From: Lachnoclostridium sp.
GTDB taxonomy: Bacteria; Bacillota; Clostridia; Lachnospirales; Lachnospiraceae
Assembly: GCA_023665475.1 (NCBI GenBank)
Contig: JAMPEB010000002.1
Coordinates: 186,001 to 250,000 of the forward strand
Direction of reading: 5' to 3'
Length of the DNA: 64,000 nt
Below, in pieces: positions 45,723-54,425 of the stretch. A program made the position numbers and the translations under genes. The notes under the pieces are model-generated. The model had not been told where the DNA came from. It saw nothing but the letters and a program-made list of their open reading frames with translations, and made no database searches. Each line of letters opens with the position of its first letter. Position 1 is the stretch's first letter.

Positions 45723-46832
45723 TTATACTTTGCCCTGCAAGTGGTAAACAAACGCCAGCACTTCCGCCACCGCCTGATACAGCTCCGGCGGCACCATCTC
45801 GCCCACTTCCACATTAGCATAAAGCATTCTGGCAAGAGGCTTGTTTTCCACAATCTCAATATGATTTTCTTTGGCAACTTCCTTAATGCGGGCTGCCATG
45901 TAATCTTCGCCCTTGGCAAGAACCACCGGCGCCTCCGCTATCTCAAGGTCATACTTGATTGCCACGGCATAGTGGGTGGGGTTGGTGATGACCACATCCG
46001 CCTGAGGCAGATTCTGCATCATACGCCTTCTGGAAGCTTCCTGCATCTTCTGACGGATTTTCCCCTTAATCTGGGGGTCTCCTTCGGACTGCTTGTACTC
46101 ATCCTTGACTTCCTGCTTGGTCATCCTCATATCCCTGCTGAACTTAAATTTCTGATAAGCAAAATCAGCAACGGCAATAATCATATAGAACATGGCAATG
46201 CGGATTCCCAAATCCGTCACCAGCTCCGCCGCCAGCTTTATCGCCTGCGTAAGAGGCATGTCATAAAGCAAAAACAAAAGCGGCAGCTTGTCCTTCAGAT
46301 AAGCATAACAAATATAGGCAATCAGACTTAATTTCGCGATAGATTTCACCAGCTCTACCAGCGAATTGACTGAAAATATCTTTTTAAACCCGGATATGGG
46401 ATTTATCTTGTTTAACTTTGGCTGTAACGGTTTTGCGGTAGGCTTCCACCCGACCTGCGCCACATCGCTGACAAACGCCACAATAAAGCCTATGAGCAGT
46501 ATTGGCGCCATAATAAGGATACAGTCAAATATCATCCCCCGGAAGATAGCCTTAATATCCTGCTCCGGCATATATCCCTGCCAGAAAGTAACCACTTGGG
46601 GGATTCGCTCATAAACGCCGGAAAAAACCCGCAAGAGCTGGTTTCCCATGGTGCCGACCCACACCTTCAATATTAAAAACACTGCCAATATGCCCAAGGC
46701 GTTAGCAATCTCTCGGCTTTTCGCCACCTGCCCTTCCTTGCGGGCATCGCTCAGTTTTTTCTCTGTTGCGGGTTCTGTTTTATCCCCGCCCTGCCCCTCG
46801 GCAAAAAACTGAAGGTTGTACTCTAGTATCAT
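45723..46832 (-). CDS. flhB: Flagellar export substrate-specificity switch FlhB
   Basis: Gate component that switches export from hook to filament proteins. 369 residues: N-terminal basic stretch (TEPATEKKLSDARKEGQVAKS), four membrane segments and the cytoplasmic domain with the autocleavage site NPTH in DVVITNPTHYAVAIKYD (about 275-291). Shares four bases with fliR upstream (ATGA). Followed by palindromic element B. Confidence 0.97.
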   Translation of the reverse strand: MILEYNLQFFAEGQGGDKTEPATEKKLSDARKEGQVAKSREIANALGILAVFLILKVWVGTMGNQLLRVFSGVYERIPQVVTFWQGYMPEQDIKAIFRGMIFDCILIMAPILLIGFIVAFVSDVAQVGWKPTAKPLQPKLNKINPISGFKKIFSVNSLVELVKSIAKLSLIAYICYAYLKDKLPLLFLLYDMPLTQAIKLAAELVTDLGIRIAMFYMIIAVADFAYQKFKFSRDMRMTKQEVKDEYKQSEGDPQIKGKIRQKMQEASRRRMMQNLPQADVVITNPTHYAVAIKYDLEIAEAPVVLAKGEDYMAARIKEVAKENHIEIVENKPLARMLYANVEVGEMVPPELYQAVAEVLAFVYHLQGKV

Positions 46833-47629
46833 GAAAGTCCCCCTATAAAGGATACCATCATCTTTTTCATTTCCCGATACAGGAAATCAGCAGCTCCCGG
46901 CAGCATTCCCACAGTCAAAAAAATAATTGACAGTCCCGCCAGAATCTTGATTTGAATACCTACCGCAAACATATTCATCTGCGGGGACACCTTCGCCATA
47001 ACGCCCAAAACCGCATTGAGCAGAAGGATTGTACAAAATATGGGAAGAACGATGCGGAATCCGATAATAATATAGTCGCTCATAAACTGCAGCATAGAGT
47101 CCAGCAGACTATCCGAATGAAATACCGCCCCGTTCACCGGTATCAGAGAAAAGGTATCCGCCAATGCCCCCAACAGATAGCGGTACATTCCGCTGGCAAT
47201 CAACATCAGCATAAAGACATATTGATAGAGAACGCCGGTAATGCTGGTATTCTCTCTGGTGGCAGGGTCGAGCAGCGTTACCATGGAAAGCCCCGTCTCC
47301 ATATCCGCAACGGAACCGGCAAAATTTACCACCGCCATGCAGATATTTGCCCCAAAACCCACCAGAAATCCTGTGAGCGCCTCTTTTATCACAATTAAAG
47401 CATACTCCGTCACCGTATCAAAAACAATAGCCGGCGCAGGCGTCAACACCTGATACAAAAGCAGCGATACAAAAAAGCTGATTCCGATTCTTATCCGGGC
47501 AGGCGTGTTATTCATTCCAAAAAAAGGAGCGATAAACACAAAACAGGTCACCCGTGTAAATATCAGCAGAAAATATTCTAAGTCATGAATGGAAAAGGAA
47601 AAATTAATCATTGGTGCTGTCCTTGTCAC
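46829..47629 (-). CDS. fliR: Flagellar export protein FliR
   Basis: Membrane component of the export gate next to FliP/FliQ. 266 residues with several hydrophobic segments (for example YFLLIFTRVTCFVFIAPFFG and LALLIVLPIFCTILLLNAVLGV-like) and the family regions LVGFGANICMAVVNFAGSVADMETGLSM. Overlaps fliQ and flhB by four bases each, a fixed order fliQ-fliR-flhB. Confidence 0.95.
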   Translation of the reverse strand: MTRTAPMINFSFSIHDLEYFLLIFTRVTCFVFIAPFFGMNNTPARIRIGISFFVSLLLYQVLTPAPAIVFDTVTEYALIVIKEALTGFLVGFGANICMAVVNFAGSVADMETGLSMVTLLDPATRENTSITGVLYQYVFMLMLIASGMYRYLLGALADTFSLIPVNGAVFHSDSLLDSMLQFMSDYIIIGFRIVLPIFCTILLLNAVLGVMAKVSPQMNMFAVGIQIKILAGLSIIFLTVGMLPGAADFLYREMKKMMVSFIGGLS

Positions 47630-47898
47630 TTATGCACATATAAGCTGAATGTGGACCAAAGCTGCGTGGTATACTCCACTAAAGTGGTCATCATCCAATT
47701 GCCGAGTATCATCAGTGCCAGAAAGATACCGATAACCTTGGGCACAAAAGTAAGCGTCTGCTCCTGAATGGAGGTGACGGTCTGAAAAATACTGATAACC
47801 AGACCGATAATCATGGAAACCAGCAACACGGGGAGCGACACCTTGATAATCACATATAAAGCGTCTCTCGTCATTTCGATTACTGCATCAACTGTCAT
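47626..47898 (-). CDS. fliQ: Flagellar export protein FliQ
   Basis: Small two-segment gate subunit, 90 residues. Segments about 15-37 and 50-72 flank TVTSIQEQTLTFVPKVIGIF, the FliQ hallmark. Overlaps fliR by four bases; fliP ends 33 bases before its start. Confidence 0.96.
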   Translation of the reverse strand: MTVDAVIEMTRDALYVIIKVSLPVLLVSMIIGLVISIFQTVTSIQEQTLTFVPKVIGIFLALMILGNWMMTTLVEYTTQLWSTFSLYVHK

Positions 47899-47931
47899 AT
47901 GAATCCTCTTTTCTGCGTTTCATTCCATCCG

Positions 47932-48801
47932 CTAATAGAATGTTCTCACAAGCTCCATGATAATTAAGGACCATCCGTCCGCCAGCACAAAGAGCAGGAT
48001 TTTGAACGGCATGGAAATCGTTGTAGGCGGCAGCATCATCATACCCATACTCATCAAAGTGGACGCCACCACCATATCTATCACAATAAAAGGAATATAA
48101 ATCATAAAGCCTATCCAGAATGCGGTCCGCAGCTCGCTTATCATAAAGCTGGGAACCAAAACCGAATTGGGAATCGCATCCAGAGTGCCGTCCCATTCGC
48201 GCCCCGCAATATCCATGAACAGCTCCACATCCTTAAGCTGGGTCTGGGGATACATAAATTCCCTGATAGGCGCCATTCCGAGCTTTAAAGCTTCCTCCTG
48301 TTTGATCTCCCCGTTCTCAAAAGGAACGATTGCCTCCTCGTTGATTCGGGTGATGGTAGGTTCCATGATAAAAAATGTGAGAATCAGGGCAAGACCGATA
48401 AGAATCTGATTGGGCGGCGCCGTCTGGGTGTTTAACGCCGCACGGGTAAAGTGCAGCACAATGATGATCCTCGTAAACGAAGTCATCATAATGATAAGCG
48501 TAGGCGCCAGCGCAATTAAGGTCAGCGTAATCAGAATCCGCAGCGTGCCGTTTAACTCTCCGTTGTCACCGCTGTAGGTAATACTCACCGTGTTCGCCGT
48601 ATTTAACTGGTTTAACTCCTCAGGAGTATTATAAGTCCCCGGCGGCGTAATGACAGTGGAAATATCTGTCTCCCCTGTCAAATGCCTGTCGTCTTCCACT
48701 GCTTCCACCCGAACAAATCCATGAAACCACAATATGCCCACCGTAACCAGCAGGCATATAATCTGTATTATCTTTTTTCCGGTCAACCGTACTCTGCTCA
48801 T
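47932..48801 (-). CDS. fliP: Flagellar export protein FliP
   Basis: Core of the export gate ring. 289 residues beginning with a cleavable-looking signal peptide (KKIIQIICLLVTVGILWF) and then an extracytoplasmic stretch, followed by FTRIIIVLHFTRAALNTQTAPPNQILIGLALILTFF-type membrane region (hallmark TRIIIVLHFTRAALNTQT) and PSFMISELRTAFWIGFMIYIPF. Overlaps fliO by four bases. Confidence 0.96.
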   Translation of the reverse strand: MSRVRLTGKKIIQIICLLVTVGILWFHGFVRVEAVEDDRHLTGETDISTVITPPGTYNTPEELNQLNTANTVSITYSGDNGELNGTLRILITLTLIALAPTLIIMMTSFTRIIIVLHFTRAALNTQTAPPNQILIGLALILTFFIMEPTITRINEEAIVPFENGEIKQEEALKLGMAPIREFMYPQTQLKDVELFMDIAGREWDGTLDAIPNSVLVPSFMISELRTAFWIGFMIYIPFIVIDMVVASTLMSMGMMMLPPTTISMPFKILLFVLADGWSLIIMELVRTFY

Positions 48802-49193
48802 GTATCTTTGTCCCTTGGTTCTTTTTGATTGCCTAAATCTTTTTTGACCGCCTTGTCAAACAGTTCCTTGAAGGAAATCCCTTCCCCTCCCGGCTCTGCC
48901 TCCCGCAGTTCTTCCTTTGGCACTTCACCAAGCAAAGTTACCGTATCCTTGCAGACAGCCAGCACCTTGTAAGTATTCCCCACACGAACAATCTGAATCC
49001 ATTTGTTATTGTCCAAACGGGTTGTTTCTATCACTTCAATATTGCGATCGATGCTCTGATGTTTTTGATAATTGGCGATCCATTTTGTGACATATGCCGT
49101 AACCAAAAGCACCAGAACAAAAACTACAAGCACCGTAATAAACTGGGCATACCCATCGGCGCCCGACAATAAAACTGCCACCTTAGCCCACAA
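48798..49193 (-). CDS. fliO: Flagellar biosynthetic protein FliO
   Basis: Assembly factor for FliP. 131 residues with a single membrane segment near the N-terminus (about 18-38, FITVLVVFVLVLLVTAYVTKW) and a small soluble domain (ETTRLDNNKWIQIVRVGNTYKVL). Divergent family; identity rests on position between cheY and fliP and on the membrane-plus-small-domain layout. Overlaps cheY by 11 bases and fliP by four. Confidence 0.9.
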   Translation of the reverse strand: MWAKVAVLLSGADGYAQFITVLVVFVLVLLVTAYVTKWIANYQKHQSIDRNIEVIETTRLDNNKWIQIVRVGNTYKVLAVCKDTVTLLGEVPKEELREAEPGGEGISFKELFDKAVKKDLGNQKEPRDKDT

Positions 49194-49545
49194 CCTTCTT
49201 TACGGCTTCGATAACACGCTCCGCCTGGAAAGGTTTTACGATAAAGTCCTTAGCGCCCGCCTGAATTGCCTCGATAACCATTGCCTGCTGACCCATTGCC
49301 GAGCACATAATAACCTTTGCTCCGCCGTCCGCCGCCTTGATGGCCTTCAGCGCCTGAATACCGTCCATTTCCGGCATGGTAATATCCATCAGCACCAAAT
49401 CCGGATTTAATTCCTTATATTTTTCTACAGCTCTGGCTCCGTTTTCTGCTTCACCCGCAACATTATAGCCGTTCTTGGTAAGAATATCCTTAATCATCAT
49501 TCTCATAAAAGCAGCATCGTCACATATTAAAATATTTTTTGCCAT
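49183..49545 (-). CDS. cheY: Chemotaxis response regulator CheY
   Basis: Single receiver domain, 120 residues, that carries the signal to FliM/FliY. Acid pocket DD in ILICDDAAFMRMMI, phosphorylated aspartate in LVLMDITMPEMDG, lysine in FIVKPFQ. ATG 49545 has GGAGG about nine bases upstream; an in-frame start at 49560 does not. Placed between fliY and fliO, next to its target. Confidence 0.96.
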   Translation of the reverse strand: MAKNILICDDAAFMRMMIKDILTKNGYNVAGEAENGARAVEKYKELNPDLVLMDITMPEMDGIQALKAIKAADGGAKVIMCSAMGQQAMVIEAIQAGAKDFIVKPFQAERVIEAVKKVVG

Positions 49546-49593
49546 TGATCCTTCCTCCATTTAAACTTATTATTGGCATCATTTTACATTTTG

Positions 49594-50925
49594 TTACTTG
49601 ATAATCTCTGTAACTCTTACACCGAAGCTTTCCTCGATGACCACTACCTCGCCCTTGGCAACAAACTTGCCATTTACCAGAACATCTATCGGTTCACCGG
49701 CAATACGATCCAATTCTATGATCGTTCCGGGAGCAAAGTTGAGAATTTCCGAAATCGACTTGGTGGTTCGCCCAAGCTCTACCGTTACTTCCAAAGGCAC
49801 ATCCATAATCAGTCCGATATTTTCCTGACCCGGTATATTGCCCATTTCACTTGAAAAACTGTTAAACTGCGCAGGCTGTATATTCACATTCTGCTGGGGC
49901 ATTCCCATCATCTGCGGCATACCCATCATCGGATTCATTCCCATCATTGGATTGCCCATCATCGGGTTCATTCCCATCATTGGGTTGCCCATCATCGGGT
50001 TGCCCATCATGGGATTCATCCCGCCATCCATGGGGTTGCCCATCATCGGGTTCATTCCGCCGCCCATGTTTCCCATAGTATTCATATCCATGCCGCCGGA
50101 AGGCATACCTCCCATTCCGTTCATGGCTCCCGCCGAAGCATCCGGCGTCGGTGCCGCCGCAGGCGTCGGTTCCGGCTCCGGTTCAATATCGCCTGTCTGG
50201 GAATTAATAAAGGTTTCTACAATATCCTTGGCAAAGTCTATGGGGTACAGCTGCATAATAGAACTGTCCACCAGATCGCCTATCTGCATTCTAAAGGATA
50301 CTCTTACAAATGTCCCGCCCAGAAAAGGTGATATCTCCGCGCCTGACTCAAACTGTGTCAAATCCAACAGAGAAGATTCCGGAGGACTAATATCAATCAT
50401 CTTATTTAACATTGTGGAGAGAGAAGTCGCCGATGACCCCATCATCTGGTTCATGGCTTCGGAGATTGCACTCAAGTGCAGCTCCCCCAATTCTCCGTCC
50501 GTATTCGTACCGTCGCCGCCCATCATCAAGTCCGTGATGACCTTTACATCATGCTCCTTAAGCACCAGAATATTTGAGCCATCCAAACCTTTTGTGTATT
50601 GAATCCTGATAAATACACAGGGCCTTTCATAATCTTCCAATATTGCCTGCCAATTAGAAAGAGTTACTGTCGGTGTTGTGATATTAACTTTCTGGTTGAC
50701 TAATGAGTACAATGTGGTTGCCGAAGAACCCATGCTGATATTGGCAACCTCTCCAATCGCATCTTTTTCAACATCTGTCAGTAATTCTTCCGATGCCGCA
50801 GCGTCTGCCGAAGGTGTCGCTTCTGCCGCCGCTTCCGTATTTCCCGAATCAGACGATTCCTCATTGGACAAATCCATGCCGTTCAAAAGCGCATTTATTT
50901 CATCCTGAGACAACATTCCATCCAT
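49594..50925 (-). CDS. fliY: Flagellar motor switch phosphatase FliY (FliN-type)
   Basis: Switch protein that also dephosphorylates CheY-P. 443 residues: a CheY-binding-like N-terminal peptide (LSQDEINALLNGM), two CheC-like ExxN helices (about 55-75 GEVANISMGSSATTL and about 150-170 SEAMNQMMGSSATSLST), then a long low-complexity linker (about 265-345) of repeating PMMGN/GMNPMMG units, and the C-terminal SpoA/FliN domain (LGRTTKSISEILNFAPG). The repeat linker is unusual for the family. Sits between fliM and cheY. Confidence 0.95.
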   Translation of the reverse strand: MDGMLSQDEINALLNGMDLSNEESSDSGNTEAAAEATPSADAAASEELLTDVEKDAIGEVANISMGSSATTLYSLVNQKVNITTPTVTLSNWQAILEDYERPCVFIRIQYTKGLDGSNILVLKEHDVKVITDLMMGGDGTNTDGELGELHLSAISEAMNQMMGSSATSLSTMLNKMIDISPPESSLLDLTQFESGAEISPFLGGTFVRVSFRMQIGDLVDSSIMQLYPIDFAKDIVETFINSQTGDIEPEPEPTPAAAPTPDASAGAMNGMGGMPSGGMDMNTMGNMGGGMNPMMGNPMDGGMNPMMGNPMMGNPMMGMNPMMGNPMMGMNPMMGMPQMMGMPQQNVNIQPAQFNSFSSEMGNIPGQENIGLIMDVPLEVTVELGRTTKSISEILNFAPGTIIELDRIAGEPIDVLVNGKFVAKGEVVVIEESFGVRVTEIIK

Positions 50926-50929
50926 CGTT

Positions 50930-51910
50930 TTACTCCTCCTCCCTGACTATCGATGTAATCCGGACCGCATAAGCATCGTCATTGGCACCGGGTAAAGCTG
51001 TAAACTTTTTGATATTTCCAACATAGATATTCATGTCGCTGTCCACCTTGGTGTTCAGCCTTATACAATCGCCCACCTGCAGATTTACAAAATCCGCAAC
51101 AGAAATGGCGCTCTTTCCCAGAACCGCTCTGATGGGAACATCCACCTTGCGAAGCATGGCTTCAATGTAGTCGTCATAGTTCTCGTCATGATTCTCCTGC
51201 ATGGTGGAATACCAATACTTGGTATTCAACTTATCCATCACATCCTCCAATGTTAAGAAGGGGAGACAGACATTCATAAGACCTTCTACATCGCCGATTT
51301 TTATATTCAAGGTGACAAGCGCTATCATATCATTGGGCGCTATCACCTGTGCAAACTGTGAATTGGTTTCCAATCTGTTTAACACCGGAGAAATATCGAT
51401 TACATTTCTCCAAGGGTCTCTGAGAAGCTGGGTAAACATAACCATCACTTTCTCCAGAATCGTAAGCTCTATCTCCGAGAAATCCCTTGTCTTCTCTAAC
51501 GGCAGACCGCTTCCGCCAAGCATTCTGTCCAGCATCGCATACCCCAGATTAATGGAAAGATCCAGAATAATCGTACCGTTTAAGGGCGCAAAATTTATGA
51601 TTCCCAAAATCACCGGATTGGACATGGCATTGGAAAACTCACTGTATGTGACCGTCTCCGAGCTTCCTACCGACACTTGCACATTCTTTCGTAAGTACGC
51701 CGGAAGATTGGTGGAAACCAATCGACCGTAATGTTCAAAGATAATTTCCAGCGTCCTTAAATGTTCCTTCGAGAACTTTGTGGGGCGGCTAAAGTCATAA
51801 TCCTTGACCTTCTTTTCCTCTTCTCCCTGCATCTGGTCTACATCCAGCTCGCCGGCAGACAACGCTGCAAGTAGGTTATCTATTTCGTTTTGTGAAAGGA
51901 CCTCGCCCAC
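50930..51910 (-). CDS. fliM: Flagellar motor switch protein FliM
   Basis: C-ring component that binds CheY-P. 326 residues: N-terminal peptide VLSQNEIDNLLAALSAGE, middle domain with VLGIINFAPLNGTIILDLS and GGSGLPLEKTRDFSEIE, and C-terminal SpoA domain (FVNLQVGDCIRLNTKVDSD). Ends four bases before fliY begins, so the two switch genes are tightly linked. Confidence 0.97.
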   Translation of the reverse strand: MGEVLSQNEIDNLLAALSAGELDVDQMQGEEEKKVKDYDFSRPTKFSKEHLRTLEIIFEHYGRLVSTNLPAYLRKNVQVSVGSSETVTYSEFSNAMSNPVILGIINFAPLNGTIILDLSINLGYAMLDRMLGGSGLPLEKTRDFSEIELTILEKVMVMFTQLLRDPWRNVIDISPVLNRLETNSQFAQVIAPNDMIALVTLNIKIGDVEGLMNVCLPFLTLEDVMDKLNTKYWYSTMQENHDENYDDYIEAMLRKVDVPIRAVLGKSAISVADFVNLQVGDCIRLNTKVDSDMNIYVGNIKKFTALPGANDDAYAVRITSIVREEE

Positions 51911-51947
51911 GAAGGCTCACCTCCTGCTAGTTTTTTAGGAACAGACA

Positions 51948-52457
51948 TCAACCGTATGTCACTCCGCTGACAGCCACCTGATAAATAAAGTCGGAATCAA
52001 ACAAATCCTGAATTGCTTTCAGCATCTCTTCCTTAAGTCCCTCTAAGTCATTGCGGCATTCATCCATGGTATGGGAGGCAACTACCGTGGTAATGGCATC
52101 CTCTATCAAACCGTTTCTGTCCGCAATGGATTCGCCATACTTTTTGTAATCTTTATGCTTTTTATTCATGGACAGGGTAATCGTGCACACCAGATACGAC
52201 TGTTTGCCGTCCGCACCGGAGGCAAGCGGGAACATAAGTTTCTCTCCCAGTATATGCGGCACCGTATCTTCCAGCGAAACCTGAACTACCTCCTCGTCGG
52301 GAGAGGTAAACTCCAAACTCAGCGCCGTTGCAATATTATTGACCAAAGACGCCGTCTTTTTGTTGGTGCCGGTAACGCTTATCATTACTATGCAGTTTAA
52401 AATAATATTTACAACCAGCAGCGCAAGTATCAGCACCGTCATTAAATTCTTTTTCAT
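51948..52457 (-). CDS. fliL: Flagellar basal-body protein FliL
   Basis: Membrane protein around the stator. 169 residues: one N-terminal membrane segment (about 6-28, LMTVLILALLVVNIILNCIVM) and an extracytoplasmic domain (LICTITLSMNKKHKDYKKYGE-like, GLKEEMLKAIQDLFDSDFIYQVAV). Family sequence varies, but order motA-motB-fliL-fliM supports it. Confidence 0.9.
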   Translation of the reverse strand: MKKNLMTVLILALLVVNIILNCIVMISVTGTNKKTASLVNNIATALSLEFTSPDEEVVQVSLEDTVPHILGEKLMFPLASGADGKQSYLVCTITLSMNKKHKDYKKYGESIADRNGLIEDAITTVVASHTMDECRNDLEGLKEEMLKAIQDLFDSDFIYQVAVSGVTYG

Positions 52458-52475
52458 TTTTAATCTTTCCTCCTT

Positions 52476-53327
52476 TTAAGAAGTTCCCGTGTAGATTCTG
52501 ATTTCCACACGCCTGTTCTTACTGCGCCCCTCCGGAGTGGAGTTATCCGCTATCGGAACCCTCTCGCCCATACCGGCATGCCTGAAACAAACGGGATTCA
52601 GACTGGTATTGTCGGTGAAATAATAAAATACCGAAAGCGCCCTCGCACTGCTTAACTCCTCATTGTCCGCATATTCTCTGGTATGGATGGGCACATTGTC
52701 CGTGTGTCCTTCTATCTCTATAATGCCCTGACTGTAGCGCTCCAAAACGGAACCCGCCTTGTCAAGAACTCTCTTGGATTCCTCTACAATTTCCGCACTT
52801 CCCGAATCAAACAAAAGCGCTCCCCTCATACTGAGCTGCACATACTGTGACGTAAAGCTCACTTCTATCTGGTCGGACATATTGCTCTCCGCCACTTCCT
52901 CGGAAATCGCTTCCGCCAAGGCTTCATTATCCTGAAGCTGCTGTTCCTCCAGCATCTCCTGCACGGCTCCGGGGTTGTTTTCCAGCATCTCCTGCACCGC
53001 TGCCGCCTTTGCCTCATCTTCCTGCATCTGGTCGCTGCTGTTGTCTTCCGAGGACATTCCCGTGTTGCTGATATAATCGCTCAGTTCATTTAACTGACTC
53101 ATGCCGTTACTGACAAGAAACCCGTCTCCTATAGCTGTGGCGCCCGCCTCAAATATGCTGAAGGTGCTGTTCATGGAAGCTACCACTTCCCGCAGTTTCG
53201 CCTCATCCATAGTGGACATGGAAAACAACATTACGAAGAAACAAAGAAGCAGATTCATCAAGTCACTGAATGTTGACATCCACGCCGGGGAACCCGCGGG
53301 TGGCGCCTCTTCCTTTCTCTTTGCCAC
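52476..53327 (-). CDS. motB: Flagellar stator protein MotB
   Basis: Peptidoglycan-anchored stator half. 283 residues: one membrane segment with the ion-conducting aspartate in FSDLMNLLLCFFVMLFSMS, a Q/E/N-rich linker, and an OmpA-type wall-binding domain (IEIEGHTDNVPI, SSARALSVFYYF, RVEIRIY at the end). The segment's context leaves H+ versus Na+ undecided. Start shares TGATG with the motA stop. Confidence 0.96.
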   Translation of the reverse strand: MAKRKEEAPPAGSPAWMSTFSDLMNLLLCFFVMLFSMSTMDEAKLREVVASMNSTFSIFEAGATAIGDGFLVSNGMSQLNELSDYISNTGMSSEDNSSDQMQEDEAKAAAVQEMLENNPGAVQEMLEEQQLQDNEALAEAISEEVAESNMSDQIEVSFTSQYVQLSMRGALLFDSGSAEIVEESKRVLDKAGSVLERYSQGIIEIEGHTDNVPIHTREYADNEELSSARALSVFYYFTDNTSLNPVCFRHAGMGERVPIADNSTPEGRSKNRRVEIRIYTGTS

Positions 53328-54127
53328 TACTCTTCACCTCCTGCATCCTGTGATGCATCTACTCTATCCTTGGGTGCAAGGAAGGACTTTAACTTTTCTT
53401 CTATTACACGGGGGTTCTCGCCTGCCTGAATGGAGAGGAGTCCCTCGATCATAACCTCTTTCTGCATCATTTCGATGGAGTTGTCATACTTTAACTTGTT
53501 GGATGTAGGAGTGCAGACCCAGTTCGCAAGCAGGGAGCCGTACAATGTGGTGATCAGCGCCACTGCCATTGCAGGTCCGATTGCCGATGCATCGTCCATA
53601 TGGTATAACATATCAACCAGACCCACCAGAGTACCAACCATACCCCAGGCAGGACCCATGGCAGCCAAGGTTTCCCAGAAGCCTGCCAAGGATTTATGTC
53701 TGTCATCGATACAAACCATCTCGGTCTCCATAATGCCCCTCACGAGCTCCGGATCCGTGCCGTCCACTACTAACAGGATACCTTTCTTTAAGAAAGGCTC
53801 TTCCATGTCCGACGCCGCTTCCTCCAAAGATAAAAGTCCCTCTTTTCGGGCTATATTGGAAAGCTCTATGATTTTCTTGATCATGTCCGCCGTATTTAAT
53901 GTGGGCGTCTTAAAAATCAATGTGATGCTTTTAAGTCCTGCAAGGAAATCCGCCAGACTGTACGCAGTCAGGGTAGCCGACAACGCGCCGCCGAAAGTAA
54001 TAATGGCAGAGGGAGCATCAAGATACTCGCCAAATCCGCTGGCGCCCGCACTGGAGAAAATACCGAATATAAGCATCGCTCCGCAGAGAATCATTCCAAG
54101 TAAAGAAGCTATATCCACAAAAATCAC
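53327..54127 (-). CDS. motA: Flagellar stator protein MotA
   Basis: Stator channel subunit, 266 residues, four membrane segments (first about 7-25, SLLGMILCGAMLIFGIFSS; last pair about 155-205) and the cytoplasmic loop that drives the rotor (ARKEGLLSLEEAASDMEEPFLKKG). GPAWGMVGTLVGLVDML and GPAMAVALITTLYGSLLANW are the family signatures. Followed by motB with a 1-base TGATG overlap. Confidence 0.96.
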   Translation of the reverse strand: MIFVDIASLLGMILCGAMLIFGIFSSAGASGFGEYLDAPSAIITFGGALSATLTAYSLADFLAGLKSITLIFKTPTLNTADMIKKIIELSNIARKEGLLSLEEAASDMEEPFLKKGILLVVDGTDPELVRGIMETEMVCIDDRHKSLAGFWETLAAMGPAWGMVGTLVGLVDMLYHMDDASAIGPAMAVALITTLYGSLLANWVCTPTSNKLKYDNSIEMMQKEVMIEGLLSIQAGENPRVIEEKLKSFLAPKDRVDASQDAGGEE

Positions 54128-54152
54128 CTACTTATCCCGCAATTTTTAGAAT

Positions 54153-54338
54153 TTATTCTGCAAGAATTTCCTTTCTATACAATTTTACAAGATTTTTTAT
54201 CTCTTGTCTACTTTCTTTTACAATTATTTTTCGACCTGTGGTAAGAGTCACAACGGTATCCGGCGTTTCTTCCACTATTTCAAGCAAATGCGGGTTCACA
54301 AGAATTTTTACGCCGTTAATCTTTGTCACTTCTATCAT
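54153..54338 (-). CDS. flbD: Flagellar protein FlbD
   Basis: Small cytosolic protein, 61 residues, found between flgE and motA in Firmicutes and spirochaetes; role not settled. Starts MIEVTKINGVKILVNPHLL, contains ETPDTVVTLTTGRKIIV, typical FlbD. Lies 25 bases before motA and 88 after flgE; a strong hairpin occupies the latter gap. Confidence 0.93.
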   Translation of the reverse strand: MIEVTKINGVKILVNPHLLEIVEETPDTVVTLTTGRKIIVKESRQEIKNLVKLYRKEILAE

Positions 54339-54385
54339 CGTCCCATCACCCTTCCAAAATATGTAAAACAGCCTAATACCTATAA

Positions 54386-54411
54386 TCGGGGACGGAAAAC
54401 CCCGTCCCCGA
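54386..54411 (-). terminator. Strong GC hairpin after flgE
   Basis: TCGGGGACGG (54386-54395), loop AAAACC, CCGTCCCCGA (54402-54411): perfect 10-base stem between flgE and flbD. In minus sense the next bases are TTATAGG, only a weak T-run, so it may cause partial termination or protect the flgE message. Confidence 0.5.
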
Positions 54412-54425
54412 AAACATATTATACT

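Noticed and set aside
49880..50110. A CRISPR-like array of short repeats
   Set aside because: The repeats are in frame inside fliY, encode PMMGN units and have no unique spacers of constant length.
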